Positions 42,446 through 51,675 are shown, numbered from the stretch's first letter. The stretch: DNA of 64,000 bases from CAVXEF01 sp963827315 (GCA_963827315.1 CAWHAL010000001.1:434001-498000), one strand, 5' to 3'. Translations and numbers: made by a program. The notes: generated by a model from the sequence alone, not told the origin.

Positions 42446-43427
42446 AAAGTCTCCCTGAGCGAATTAACGCATCACAGAAAAGCGTTACTTTCTCCAATTG
42501 TTCAACATGTTCCAGTGACGAATTTTTCCTGCGTACGAAGTTATCAATAAAATAGTTCATCTGGTTCAAAAAACCAGGCTTAAAAGTATCCTCAGTGCGC
42601 TGTTCAGTTTCCGCCAGCGGCATATAAACCGCTTTGCCTTGATTTTCCTTTCTCTCGAGGCCATTGTACACCACCATTTTCTCAAATGGGCACATTTCTA
42701 CAACCTTTTCTTCAAGAAAGATTTTGAAGTAACTGTTCTGGGGGCAATCCATCAGTATCTTCAATTGTATAGGGCACTTATGTTTGGCTGAGTAAAGCTC
42801 ACACACCCAGGAAGTCTTGCTGCCTTTTACGGTACTTGCCGCATTTTTGATCTCAACATCCCCGAAAAGATAACACATCAGGTCAATCACGTGCGACGTG
42901 TAAAAATACAGCATATATTCACATATTTTCTCTCCCTGGTCTTTCATAAACATCTCACAGGGCTCTGCGGACAGGATGTCAGCACACACGCAAGTTTCGT
43001 TGTCCATCAACTGTTCCAAATATGGAACGAAATCATAAAACCTGCGGTTATACGCAACAAAAAGGTTTCTCACTTCATATTTTTCTTTCAGATACTCCAG
43101 GCCGGCAGACGAAAGAACCGCCGGCTTTTCTGACATTACCGGCACACCGAGCGGCAAAAGCTGCCTTAAAATTTCCTCGGTCACATCCCAGGGCGTACAT
43201 ACCAAAATACAGTCAATCGCACTATTTGAGCTACCCCAGTACTCCAGAAATCCCTCCACACCATATATCTTTTTGCCGACGGTGTACTTCTTTGCAAAAC
43301 CATCTATGTTCGCCGAGCCTGGACGAGCAACAACAACTTCTATGGTGTGCCCCAGATGCCTGATTACATCAGCGTGGCAATGAGCAATTTTACCACAACC
43401 CACGAGAGCAAATTTAATCGGCTTCAA
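42438..43427 (-). CDS. Gfo/Idh/MocA family oxidoreductase
   Basis: 329 residues. The NAD(P) Rossmann start is KFALVGCGKIAHCHADVIRHL, then VVVARPGSANIDGFAKKY and CILVCTPWDVTEEILRQLLPLGVPVMSEKPAVLS, with the EKP motif at about residue 100 holding the conserved lysine. The C-terminal half is the substrate domain (GSKTSWVCELYSAKHKCPIQLKI). Members oxidise or reduce sugars, for instance UDP-sugars. It follows the radical SAM gene (copy 2) after 9 nt and overlaps kpsF, so it is in the same operon. Probable role: supply of a keto-sugar for the aminotransferase; inference. Confidence 0.9.
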   Translation of the reverse strand: MKPIKFALVGCGKIAHCHADVIRHLGHTIEVVVARPGSANIDGFAKKYTVGKKIYGVEGFLEYWGSSNSAIDCILVCTPWDVTEEILRQLLPLGVPVMSEKPAVLSSAGLEYLKEKYEVRNLFVAYNRRFYDFVPYLEQLMDNETCVCADILSAEPCEMFMKDQGEKICEYMLYFYTSHVIDLMCYLFGDVEIKNAASTVKGSKTSWVCELYSAKHKCPIQLKILMDCPQNSYFKIFLEEKVVEMCPFEKMVVYNGLERKENQGKAVYMPLAETEQRTEDTFKPGFLNQMNYFIDNFVRRKNSSLEHVEQLEKVTLFCDALIRSGRLYG

Positions 43428-43436
43428 TTCTTAGAC

Positions 43437-44330
43437 TCACACGCCGTAATATTCTTTCCACGCCTCGAAATGCAACTTTGCGTACAATGTCCCATCAATG
43501 TCACACTGCGGGCAGGGTGGTTTGCTTCGGTCTCCGTTAATAAGCCGCAGCCGCACCTGCTTTATTATGTCCGAATTCCATATCTCGAAGATATTATTCT
43601 TATGCAGGTTCCCAACGACCAGTTTCTTTTCCCAGTCACAGGGACAAATCATAACGTCTCCGTCATAATCAATTATCAGCTTATGAAACGGATAGTAGCA
43701 ACTTCGCTTAAGCGGTTCTTTCAACGGCACAATATTATATTGCTGAAGATTAACCGAGCCGCCTCTATTATTTATGGTCATACCAAAATTTTGCTCAGCC
43801 GACAGGTAACGTTCTCTGATGACAAACTGTTCATCAGAAAGCCCGCAATCCTGTTGTATTTTTTTGAAATGGGGGATCTGTTCGGGGCCGTCATACATAC
43901 TCACCTTCATATTGTTCAGGCCGGCTTCAAACAACTCTTGCGTATTCTCAACCGTTGAAAAATCGCCGTTGGTTAGGATATCCAGAAAACAATCAGGGCA
44001 GTACCGCTTGGTCATCTCCACTAACTCCAGCAGCTTCTTGTGCATAAGCGGCTCACTTAATCCACAAAACGACAGCCGACCCTTAAAATTGACGCCAGCT
44101 AAATCCTTCAAAAGTGCTTCATAGAATTCCAAAGACATAAACTCTTTCTTATTTGGAAACAGCTTGTGGTTAGCTTTCGGACAGAAAAAACATTTTCTGT
44201 TGCAGACGCCGCAAATGTTTATCTCCAGATTCGTAACTGGCGGAACATCCCCGAACCAGTTCGACTTATCTAATATATGCGTATCATAAATATCGCTGCT
44301 GACGACGATATTCTTATCAAAGAACTTCAT
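43437..44330 (-). CDS. Radical SAM / SPASM protein, copy 2
   Basis: 297 residues and paralogous to the protein at 40454-41359. Radical SAM motif CGVCNRKCFFCPK (CxxxCxxC, about residue 41), RLSFCGLSEPLMHKKLLELV, DILTNGDFSTVENTQELF and VSMYDGPEQIPHFKKI. Further NNRGGSVNLQQY, CYYPFHKLIIDYDGDVMICPCDW and the SPASM-like end PPCPQCDIDGTLYAKLHFEAW (C-x2-C). It is 3 nt downstream of a GT-B-like protein. Pairing of two paralogues in one operon suggests two related substrates or two successive steps. Alternative: enzymes that modify an aminoacyl or lipid part. Not resolved. Confidence 0.87.
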   Translation of the reverse strand: MKFFDKNIVVSSDIYDTHILDKSNWFGDVPPVTNLEINICGVCNRKCFFCPKANHKLFPNKKEFMSLEFYEALLKDLAGVNFKGRLSFCGLSEPLMHKKLLELVEMTKRYCPDCFLDILTNGDFSTVENTQELFEAGLNNMKVSMYDGPEQIPHFKKIQQDCGLSDEQFVIRERYLSAEQNFGMTINNRGGSVNLQQYNIVPLKEPLKRSCYYPFHKLIIDYDGDVMICPCDWEKKLVVGNLHKNNIFEIWNSDIIKQVRLRLINGDRSKPPCPQCDIDGTLYAKLHFEAWKEYYGV

Positions 44331-44332
44331 TT

Positions 44333-45526
44333 TTATTCCTTCTTTGGAATTCCATACTTACGGCTAATATGATTTGCCACCTGCTCACAGGAACAAACCT
44401 CCCTCTGATTAGAAGCTGTGATGTAGTTTGACAGAAACGAATCATATTCCTTTCGATTCAACCTCACCCTTTTTATTGCATTCTTTATTTGATGCTCATC
44501 ACACTGATATATGTCTAAAGTAGTAAAAGGAATAAGTTTCTGATAGCACTGACAATTATGCTTTATGAAATCGTTAAACTGACTGCCAGTCAACTGGATG
44601 ATTTTTTTCCCATAAATAATTGCGCTGTTTACAGAACTCGATTCATGAAAAAGAACAAGTTCAGCCTTTGATAGAAACTCATCGGCCCTGTACTTAAAAG
44701 TTCTTCGTTTTCCAAAGTCTCTGGCGGCGTTTTCCTCCTCATATTTCGGATGCAAACAAATCACAACCTCCTTTCCCAGCGACGACTCCATCACATCAAA
44801 CACCCTGTTTAAATTCTTATAATATAACTCTTTATCTATAAGCCCGTAACCAAAGCGTAATGCATCACCATGATATGGTGGCATAGAGTCCAGAAAAACG
44901 ATGTAGTCTTCTGAAATCTTATGGTTCTTTATCAGCAGGTCGTCATAAGAATGGCTGTTAACCAAAACCACTTCATTGTATCTGGAGTCATTTATTTTTC
45001 CTTCAGCCTTATTTCGGTTTGAAAGAAAATATGTATCGGCTCTTGCTACAAGACCGTGTGACATCATAAACCGAAAAAACCGGGCAGGTACGGATTCTTT
45101 CCATTTGGTCAGGCAACGAGTCCAAATAGCTTTGTGTTGTGAGTCGTCGAACTGAAAACTTACTACTGTCGACGTTGTTTGAATATATACAAGGGGTATG
45201 CCATACTTTTTCAAATAATAGTAAAGCCACCAGTCAAACCATTTCTCGGAGAAAAAATGCACTGCAATCATATCGTGAGAGCTTAAAAAGTTTTTGCATT
45301 CGGAAAGATTTAAAGGACGGATAACCTCGAACTTTGACGGCAAGACACCTATGTTGCTGACGGAACCGCCGCCACACTTTAATGATGTTGTAAAAACGTT
45401 GCTGACATCTAAAAAAAACAGCTTGTCAAACACCTTGGCAAAATAGTCAAAAAGCACATGGTCCCGTTTTGTAACAGTCTCGGCAGCCTCACCCCACGAT
45501 ATGAAGCAAATACCTTTAACGGTCAC
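44333..45526 (-). CDS. Surface-polysaccharide GT-B-like protein (hypothetical)
   Basis: 397 residues from GTG 45526, which follows AGGG by six bases; a TTG at 45532 also opens the frame. No exact family recalled. The fold looks like a two-domain GT-B enzyme: N-terminal FFSEKWFDWWLYYYLKKYGIPLVYIQ, mid region LVNSHSYDDLLIKN and VFLDSMPPYHGDALRFGY, then KEVVICLHPKYEEENAARDFGKR (HP motif typical of polysialyl-, Kdo- and capsule transferases) and ELVLFHESSSVNSAIIYGKKIIQLTG, a nucleotide-sugar-site-like ESSS block. These features resemble capsule polysaccharide and sialyltransferase-like families. Role in adding a nonulosonic acid or Kdo-like sugar is inference. Confidence 0.65.
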   Translation of the reverse strand: MTVKGICFISWGEAAETVTKRDHVLFDYFAKVFDKLFFLDVSNVFTTSLKCGGGSVSNIGVLPSKFEVIRPLNLSECKNFLSSHDMIAVHFFSEKWFDWWLYYYLKKYGIPLVYIQTTSTVVSFQFDDSQHKAIWTRCLTKWKESVPARFFRFMMSHGLVARADTYFLSNRNKAEGKINDSRYNEVVLVNSHSYDDLLIKNHKISEDYIVFLDSMPPYHGDALRFGYGLIDKELYYKNLNRVFDVMESSLGKEVVICLHPKYEEENAARDFGKRRTFKYRADEFLSKAELVLFHESSSVNSAIIYGKKIIQLTGSQFNDFIKHNCQCYQKLIPFTTLDIYQCDEHQIKNAIKRVRLNRKEYDSFLSNYITASNQREVCSCEQVANHISRKYGIPKKE

Positions 45527-45591
45527 GAGCAACCCTGATTTGTGATAATATCAGTACAGAAACGATAAATATGTCGGGTAAGACCAGAGTT

Positions 45592-47394
45592 TTACACCAT
45601 ATCAACCCAGTCATAGTTAAGAAGATGCTGATATCTATTCTTTATTTGAATCCGAAGCATTTTGTAAAGTCTGTCATCCTTAGGCTCACAGTTGCTCAGC
45701 AGATTCTTTGCATCTTCCCAAAGTTTCCGCTCATCATAATCATTGAGTCTGCTGAAAAGCGGTATCAGTTTGGACTCTACCCTGGATAGAACACAGTAGA
45801 TGAATGCGTAGGTTTTCGCCTTTTCCACCTGACTTTTTTCCAGCGGACCGATTGTATGGATTCTTTCGAGCAGCGAAAAATACTCCTCCTGAGTCTGAGG
45901 CTCATAAGTAAACCCAAGACCGCTGTATGATGATTCGCCGGCGAGAATACAGGGAATACCGAAGCAGGAGTATTCACCCCCGGCATGACCATGGGCTGTC
46001 AATATCACATCAGCAATATTCGTCAGCGATAGAGGGTTGACATCATCAGTCAGAAACTGAATATGGTCATATTCTTTTGCCCATCTCTCATATTCCAGCC
46101 GTGCTGTTGTTATAACGTCATCCCTTTCATCCAACGGATGTTTCTTCACAAGCCAGTTGACGTGGTCAATCTTTATGATGGCCTTGAGGGTCTCACACAG
46201 CCACGTCAGATTATCTCTAAACAAAGACCAGTTGTGAACGAAAACACCGTCTACCATCACGTTTCCCATCACAACCGCAATGGGACGCTCCACATCCCAT
46301 CCAAACCGTTTGCAGAGTTCTTCTCGGGAAACATTTTTTTCATCCTTCTTGAATGCAAAAGAAGCCTCCAGTATATCATGTTTGGGAGATTTGCCTTTGA
46401 ACCTGTTGAAAATATAGTCTCCACCTTCTTTGACGGCTACTTCCCGATAATTATCGTATATGTAGTTGAAGAATTCCTCACGGTGCCGCTCAGTCTCGGT
46501 ATAAATCTCTTCAATCTTGTCATATATACGGATAGTGAAGATAGAAGGCCCTCCTCCACGCCCATATATAACAGAGCCCTGTTCCAACGCCACCTGACAC
46601 ACAACCGCTGAAGGAATGAATTGCCTTTCACCCTGAAATACAACAGGAAAACGCCCGCTGCCAAACATCTCCTCAAGATACTCATGGTAAGAGAGAATGC
46701 TTATAAGCCAGCCGAATATGGGCAGCGAGATGTTATTTGCAGTGCCGTAACCGGATGTTCGCAAATAAGTGTCATACACTATCTTGCCAAAACTGACTTC
46801 GCCCACCTTAAGCTGGATAAACTCGTCGATGCCATGCACGCCCTTTATCAAAGCCACAGCTTTCAAGGCATATCTTATTTGGTCAAGCACTCCCTGTTTT
46901 CTATCACTCAGGTAATAAAATTCGGTAATACCGTAAGATTCATACAGCTGTTTAAACTTTCTATTTGGACTGCGTAAAAGCGCTGCACCTTGCATCCCGT
47001 AGATGTTCATAATATGCCTGCCGGAAACCAATTGCACTAGAACATATCCCGGATGAGGGCAAAGCGATTCAATAAGAACCCTCTTATCGTCGTTCTCCGA
47101 CGGCTCTTTCACCTCAACCGGCCCCCAACGAGCGACATTAGTCTTAAAAAGTGCCCGAAAAGCCTCTTCCACAGAGGGTTCTTTCTGCTCTACCGATGCA
47201 TTGCCATTCGCCGACGCTCGTGTCGGGAACCTAAGCAACCGAATTGCAAAATGAAATAACCGTCGCACAAAGTTTCGGGCCCTCAAAGAAATCCGTACAG
47301 CTATGAATTTGACCAGCCAGCAAAGAAATAAACCGTACACACGCAAGTCGTCCCACTGAGAAAGAAATGTTGGCTTTGCAGAACGTTTCGCCAA
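45592..47394 (-). CDS. Capsule-synthesis-type GT-B protein (hypothetical)
   Basis: 600 residues, start TTG 47394 with AAAGGGG upstream. No signal peptide; the first 50 residues contain a membrane-associated segment (VYGLFLCWLVKFIAVRISL). The C-terminal half carries the retaining-Kdo-like signature found in capsule proteins: IKIDHVNWLVKKHPLDERDD (HP motif), LTDDVNPLSLTNIADVILTAHGHAGGEYSCFGIPCILAGESSY in pieces, and YSGLGFTYEPQTQEEYFSLL. Such a block resembles the nucleotide-sugar site of KpsC/KpsS- or polysialyltransferase-like enzymes. It may add a CMP-activated sugar made by the neighbouring NeuB and SpsF genes. It is followed by another GT-B-like gene; the gap between them is 59 nt. Confidence 0.68.
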   Translation of the reverse strand: MAKRSAKPTFLSQWDDLRVYGLFLCWLVKFIAVRISLRARNFVRRLFHFAIRLLRFPTRASANGNASVEQKEPSVEEAFRALFKTNVARWGPVEVKEPSENDDKRVLIESLCPHPGYVLVQLVSGRHIMNIYGMQGAALLRSPNRKFKQLYESYGITEFYYLSDRKQGVLDQIRYALKAVALIKGVHGIDEFIQLKVGEVSFGKIVYDTYLRTSGYGTANNISLPIFGWLISILSYHEYLEEMFGSGRFPVVFQGERQFIPSAVVCQVALEQGSVIYGRGGGPSIFTIRIYDKIEEIYTETERHREEFFNYIYDNYREVAVKEGGDYIFNRFKGKSPKHDILEASFAFKKDEKNVSREELCKRFGWDVERPIAVVMGNVMVDGVFVHNWSLFRDNLTWLCETLKAIIKIDHVNWLVKKHPLDERDDVITTARLEYERWAKEYDHIQFLTDDVNPLSLTNIADVILTAHGHAGGEYSCFGIPCILAGESSYSGLGFTYEPQTQEEYFSLLERIHTIGPLEKSQVEKAKTYAFIYCVLSRVESKLIPLFSRLNDYDERKLWEDAKNLLSNCEPKDDRLYKMLRIQIKNRYQHLLNYDWVDMV

Positions 47395-47472
47395 TTCATT
47401 CCCCTTTCAAGTTGTAGAATCTTCGGTTAATGGAAATATGTAGGAGCATATTCATTCCTTTATATTTATTTT

Positions 47473-48006
47473 TTATGCGCACAGGGCCTTGATATTTTCT
47501 TTCTGCCTGAACCAGTCGTTCCTGTGAAAACTTAATCTGAGAATTTCCTTATCACCATCAACGAAAGCCCTGCCCATCTCTGTAAACCCGAATTCCCTGT
47601 AAATGTGCAGCGATGCGGTGTTATCAGACAAGACTTTTGTGAGCAGGGTATTGAAACCCATCTTATCAAAAAAGCGCTCCAGTATCATGTAAAGAATACG
47701 CTTGCCGAGCCCTTCGCCCGTGTAAGAGTCTTCTCCAATATAAAAACCCCATTCAGAACTCAGTAGGCCATAGTTTATGTTCTGCAGATAGACTGGGCCA
47801 ATCGGGGTTGCCTCTGCGAAAACAACCCAGAATCTCTGTTTATCCCTGTTTTTAAGGTTTTCCAGCCATTTGGAGTGTTCCTTCCGGCTTATATGGTGCT
47901 GAGTGAGCATATACTTTCTAACTCTATCCTTGTTTCTCCACTGCCTGACTCTGTCCTTCAGTTCATCATCGACACTTAAAATGTCCACAAATCTGAGGCT
48001 TTTCAT
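47473..48006 (-). CDS. GNAT N-acetyltransferase, PseH-like
   Basis: 177 residues from ATG 48006, which overlaps the stop of the PIG-L gene as ATGA; the open frame continues further upstream but that is the other gene's reading region. The GNAT fold is evident: QWRNKDRVRKYMLTQHHISRKEHSKWLENL, FWVVFAEATPIGPVYLQNIN, EWGFYIGEDSYTGEGLGKRILYMIL in pieces (acetyl-CoA loop GEGLGKR), and VLSDNTASLHIYREFGFTEMG. Start RVRKYMLT and HSKWLENL resemble PseH, which acetylates the 4-amino group of the pseudaminic acid precursor. The presence of PseC-, PseG- and PseI-like genes supports this, although another amino-sugar substrate is possible. Confidence 0.8.
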   Translation of the reverse strand: MKSLRFVDILSVDDELKDRVRQWRNKDRVRKYMLTQHHISRKEHSKWLENLKNRDKQRFWVVFAEATPIGPVYLQNINYGLLSSEWGFYIGEDSYTGEGLGKRILYMILERFFDKMGFNTLLTKVLSDNTASLHIYREFGFTEMGRAFVDGDKEILRLSFHRNDWFRQKENIKALCA

Positions 48007-48680
48007 TTCAGGACCCGCACCGTCTTGAAGGGTTCGGCGTAACTTATCCCGACCCTCATCCCCCAGGCTCTGGCATTTAACTTCACCCCCTCCGGCGACC
48101 TTGGATGGGGGAAATCCCTTATCTCGGATTTGTAACAACCCAGCGATTTAAGTTTTGTATCCATTGTGTTGGATATGTCAAAAAAAACATCCGGCGAAAA
48201 ACTCAGCGGGTAGTTCTGTTCGGTAGATGACAAAACCTCGAACGAGTAGATTTCTCTGGTTGTTTCAGCCGGTAGAGGTCTTGTTGCGGTTATTACAGCT
48301 CTATACACGACCTGGTGGTCAACATTCAAATCCCTTCCATAATGAGTAAAGATAATAGACGGCTTCAAATTATTCTTAACTTTCTCTACAGCTTTGACTA
48401 TGTCCAACAAAGCGACCGTATCAAATCTATTATCAGGAAATTCGCGAAAGAACACATCCTGCACGCCCAGCACTTCATTTGCGTTACGGGCGTCAAACTG
48501 CAATTTGTTGATTTCCGCGTCCCTTTTCTTCCTGCTTCTAACATCATCTCTTGATGTAATTCCTTCTCCCAGAATCAGGGTGTAAGCCTCGTAACCTTCC
48601 AAAACTAACCGGGCCACTGTCCCGCCGCAGCCTAAAACCTCGTCATCAGGATGCGCCGCAACAATCAGCACCTTTTTCAT
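48003..48680 (-). CDS. PIG-L family deacetylase
   Basis: 225 residues with the LmbE/PIG-L zinc site: VAAHPDDEVLGCGGTVARL at residues 6-25 (HPDD and the following glutamate/glycine), FPDNRFDTVALLDIV and IIFTHYGRDLNVDHQVVYRAV (the HxxxxxxDH residues). These enzymes remove N-acetyl groups from amino sugars such as GlcNAc derivatives. It overlaps the WbqC-like gene upstream by 4 nt and the GNAT gene downstream by 4 nt. The trio could deacetylate a sugar and replace the acyl group by another; that is inference. Confidence 0.9.
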   Translation of the reverse strand: MKKVLIVAAHPDDEVLGCGGTVARLVLEGYEAYTLILGEGITSRDDVRSRKKRDAEINKLQFDARNANEVLGVQDVFFREFPDNRFDTVALLDIVKAVEKVKNNLKPSIIFTHYGRDLNVDHQVVYRAVITATRPLPAETTREIYSFEVLSSTEQNYPLSFSPDVFFDISNTMDTKLKSLGCYKSEIRDFPHPRSPEGVKLNARAWGMRVGISYAEPFKTVRVLK

Positions 48681-49402
48681 TTGCAGATACTCCTGTCTAT
48701 TTCCTGTCTTGTAATATTACCGGACATAATAATTTCAAATGCTCGTCCTTTTTCGACGTTAAATAACAAATCCAGAATGCAAAGGTGAGAAACAAAATCG
48801 CCGCAGAACTGCGGATACACAGGGTGCTTATAATCCTGAAACAAAACGTTTATTCCTTTTAATTTGAACAGTTCTGCATCGGCGTAATCAGCGCCCAGAG
48901 AACCAAAAACAAAAACACCGGCACAAAAATTCCCGCACAAATCCAGTATTAATTCCTGTTTCTTGCTTGCTATGCCGATTTGGCTCTGTTTATGAATTCT
49001 TGCTCTAATCCCAAGTTCTGATATAAAAAACGACAGAAGGTATTCTGTTACATCACATAGTCTGGTCCAGCTTTTTTTGTAAAAATCTTCCAGGAAATCA
49101 GCATAGTTTCCGAAGAAAGGGGCTTTTTTGTAATTGAAATAAAGGCTCTTGAAATGTTTGCTTCTCCAATCAATGTTGTTGTTAATTTCAATTTCGGAAA
49201 TAGTCTTTTGTAAATGTCCTTTCAATAAAACTGGTACCGTCAGCCATGTTGTACCATGAGCGGTTTTTATTTTATTACGATTGGTAAAACTATTTTTCTC
49301 AAACTGAACGTTATCCAGGATTACAAAATCATCACTAATTGCTATTTTGTGGAAAAACCCAAGCCATGGAAGATAGGCCGGCTGATGTGCACTTAATATC
49401 AT
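48677..49402 (-). CDS. WbqC-like family protein
   Basis: 241 residues with the WbqC signature: MILSAHQPAYLPWLGFFHKIAISDDFVILDNVQFEKNSFTNRNKI in pieces, GTTWLTVPVLLKGH, QTISEIEI-like KTISEIEINNNIDWRSKHFKSLYFNYKKAPFF and GADYADAELFKLKGINVLFQDY. The family is found in O-antigen and glycan loci with DegT aminotransferases; biochemical role is not settled and an acyl- or amidotransferase-like activity has been discussed. It is translationally coupled to PIG-L and lies 2 nt after the DegT gene. A+T-rich codon use begins about here and runs to 53 kb. Confidence 0.88.
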   Translation of the reverse strand: MILSAHQPAYLPWLGFFHKIAISDDFVILDNVQFEKNSFTNRNKIKTAHGTTWLTVPVLLKGHLQKTISEIEINNNIDWRSKHFKSLYFNYKKAPFFGNYADFLEDFYKKSWTRLCDVTEYLLSFFISELGIRARIHKQSQIGIASKKQELILDLCGNFCAGVFVFGSLGADYADAELFKLKGINVLFQDYKHPVYPQFCGDFVSHLCILDLLFNVEKGRAFEIIMSGNITRQEIDRSICK

Positions 49403-49404
49403 TT

Positions 49405-50472
49405 TTAAAATTCTTTTAAAGATCTCAAAATTCTGTCCAGCCTCTTATTGTCTGTTAATCCTGGATATATGGGCAAAGACAGGGTGCTTTGGGCAATTTC
49501 TTCTGCATTTTCAAAAGGCTTTTTATCCCGTTTCAAATAATTGTGCAATAACTCCCATTTTTCGATTGGAACTATTGTTTCTATACCGTGTTTTTCTAAA
49601 TGGTTTTTTAGTCTTGCTGCAATTTTATGTTCCACTTTTAATACAAATCTGTACCAATTCTGAAAACAATGATTATTTCTGCTTCTCTGGAAATCCCAAC
49701 CCTTCTTTGTACAAATACTTCTATAATTTCCTGCTATTTGGGCTCGTTTGTTTAAAAACATATTTAACTTATCAAGTTGCTCTAATCCCATTGCTGCTTG
49801 TATATCGGTCATTTGAAAGTTGAATCTGGGATAATAAATTTTTCGACAATCGTAGTCTCTGTAATCCCTCGCTTTCTGGATAATCGCGGGGTTTTTGGAA
49901 ACCAACATACCCCCTTGACCCGTTGTTATTACCTTTGAAGCATAAAAAGAGAAAATAGCTACCTGTCCTCTCAAACCTACATGTTTATTTCCTGCTCTAG
50001 AACCTAAAGCCGTCGCACAATCTTCAATTACAGGGATGCCGTATTTCTTAATACGAGTTACCTCAACAGGTACTCCAAAAATATGAGGAACAATTATAGC
50101 TTTTGTTTTTTTGGTTATCTTTCCAACTATGTGCTGACAGGAGATATTAAAATCTGCTTTATCTACGTCTGTAAGAATAGGTTTTGCCTCTAACATATAA
50201 ATTGCGTTTAGCACAGCAGAACAAACATAAGTTGGTGCAATAACCTCATCAAATGGTCTGACATTCAATACCTTAAGTGCTAAATACAGGCTGGCTGTTC
50301 CGCTGGATAAGGCAACACCGCAGGAACCGGGCAGGCCGATAGTTCTGCACAGCCTGTTTTCAAATTCTTTTACTTTTTCTCCCTGCGTTACCCATCCGCC
50401 TTTAACTACTTCTTCTATTGCTGCCGCTTCTGCCTTATCGAAAGTCGGCATATTATGAGCTATTTTTATCAT
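49405..50472 (-). CDS. DegT/DnrJ/EryC1/StrS sugar aminotransferase
   Basis: 355 residues. PLP family motifs: GVALSSGTASLYLALKVL (about residue 52), DEVIAPTYVCSAVLNAIYML, IVPHIFGVPVEVTRI, IPVIEDCATALGSRAG (the PLP aspartate) and FSFYASKVITTGQGGMLVS, with the Schiff-base lysine in YASK. The C-terminal part has NFQMTDIQAAMGLEQLDKL. Enzymes of this family aminate keto-sugars on nucleotide carriers. Start 50472 overlaps the LbH acyltransferase gene by 20 nt. With that gene and WbqC it resembles acyl-amino-sugar modules. Second DegT-type enzyme of the locus, beside the PseC-like one. Confidence 0.92.
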   Translation of the reverse strand: MIKIAHNMPTFDKAEAAAIEEVVKGGWVTQGEKVKEFENRLCRTIGLPGSCGVALSSGTASLYLALKVLNVRPFDEVIAPTYVCSAVLNAIYMLEAKPILTDVDKADFNISCQHIVGKITKKTKAIIVPHIFGVPVEVTRIKKYGIPVIEDCATALGSRAGNKHVGLRGQVAIFSFYASKVITTGQGGMLVSKNPAIIQKARDYRDYDCRKIYYPRFNFQMTDIQAAMGLEQLDKLNMFLNKRAQIAGNYRSICTKKGWDFQRSRNNHCFQNWYRFVLKVEHKIAARLKNHLEKHGIETIVPIEKWELLHNYLKRDKKPFENAEEIAQSTLSLPIYPGLTDNKRLDRILRSLKEF

Positions 50473-50962
50473 TATTTTGACAATAATATCCTTTCTTTAT
50501 CTCAGCAGGGTTTCCTACTATCAGCGAATAAGGCGGAATATAGCCTTTGTTTATTATAATCGTTCCTGCTCCTACCACACAGTGATGTGCTATATGTGTT
50601 CCGCCGCCGATGAAACTGTGTGAACCGACAAAGACATCATTTTCAAGAACTATAGGTTTTTTTTCGATTTTTTCACTTGCCCCCAGACACTTTTTATGTG
50701 AATCCGAAACATTTATCGAAACAAAAGATGCTATATCACAGTTGTCCCCTATAGTAACTTCACTGCCTTTGGCGTTTATCTCTGAGAATAATCCTATGTA
50801 AACATTTTTACCTATCATAGGTTCGCCATTAATGAAAACCAGAGGGTGAAAAGGATTTCCACGCAAGCCGAAACTTTCGATAAGTAAAGAGATAAACTCT
50901 TTTCTTAACTCCGCATCTTCCTTTATTTTTTTAATTATTTCTAAAATTTCTTCTTTTCTCAT
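50453..50962 (-). CDS. Left-handed beta-helix acyltransferase
   Basis: 169 residues of hexapeptide-repeat type. Repeats begin FINGEPMIGKNVYIGLFSEINAKGSEVTIGDNCDIASFVSINVSDS in pieces, and continue ENDVFVGSHSFIGGGTHIAHHCVVGAGTIINKG-like block (with GSHSFIGGGTHIAHHCVVGAG). The final GYIPPYSLIVGNPAEIKKG is the usual end of sugar O- or N-acetyltransferases. The N-terminal 35 residues are helical. It overlaps DegT downstream by 20 nt and the methyltransferase upstream by 4 nt. Likely acetylates the amino sugar made by DegT; inferred from position. Confidence 0.87.
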   Translation of the reverse strand: MRKEEILEIIKKIKEDAELRKEFISLLIESFGLRGNPFHPLVFINGEPMIGKNVYIGLFSEINAKGSEVTIGDNCDIASFVSINVSDSHKKCLGASEKIEKKPIVLENDVFVGSHSFIGGGTHIAHHCVVGAGTIIINKGYIPPYSLIVGNPAEIKKGYYCQNNDKNSS

Positions 50963-51675
50963 TTTTCCAGCACAAAATCAAACATATGTGTTGACTGCCA
51001 CAGCTTAGGATTGATAGGAGTTTCATAACATTTTGAAAACCCGATTTCATGAGCTGTTTTTTTAATCTTGTCGATGTCAAACCAAAGCCGTTTTTCTTCT
51101 ATTTCCAGTGCCCTACTTATCCTTTCTTTCTCCCAGTTGAGACGGTCATAGGATTTTATATGAACTTCTTTTTTTCTCATATCTGGGTTATGTGAAAAAA
51201 ATGCCGTCCCGCCCGGCTGTATAACATTATATATATTGTACAAGGCTGTCTTTACCCACTCATCGTTTGCCAGACACTGAAGAACGGACGACCCAATAAC
51301 TTTTGTATAACTACCCCTAATCTTTTTCATAAAGAGTATATCATCATGCACAACTTTAATGTTGCCAAAATGCACTGTCAATTCCATTGCTTTGTTCACC
51401 ATTTGCTCTGCATAATCGAATAACACAATCTCTTTAACAAATGGAGAAACATACATACTCACCCATCCAACACCCCCTCCAGCATCTAACACAATATCAT
51501 TTTTGTTTAAATTCAGCGAATCACATATATTCTTTACCATAAGAAAAAAGTGCAATGGAGTGTATGAACTTCTCCCGATCTGAACAAACATGCTTTCGTT
51601 CTCGGCTTTCTCATTCCACAATTGCTTCCAAAAATCACTTGGGCTACTCACTTCCACACTCTCCCTAACAGACAT
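50959..51675 (-). CDS. SAM-dependent methyltransferase
   Basis: 238 residues from ATG 51675 (a TTG two codons earlier opens the frame and lies inside the NeuB gene). Core: DIVLDAGGGVGWVSMYVSPFVKEIVLFDYAEQMVNKAM in pieces (motif I GGGVG, about residue 65), KVVHDDILFMKKIRGSYTKVIGSSVLQCLANDEW and IQPGGTAFFSHNPDM. The last strand has FSKCYETPINPKLWQSTHMFDFVL. It may modify the nonulosonic acid or its precursor, since it lies between the NeuB and LbH/DegT genes. Acceptor unknown. Confidence 0.84.
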   Translation of the reverse strand: MSVRESVEVSSPSDFWKQLWNEKAENESMFVQIGRSSYTPLHFFLMVKNICDSLNLNKNDIVLDAGGGVGWVSMYVSPFVKEIVLFDYAEQMVNKAMELTVHFGNIKVVHDDILFMKKIRGSYTKVIGSSVLQCLANDEWVKTALYNIYNVIQPGGTAFFSHNPDMRKKEVHIKSYDRLNWEKERISRALEIEEKRLWFDIDKIKKTAHEIGFSKCYETPINPKLWQSTHMFDFVLEK

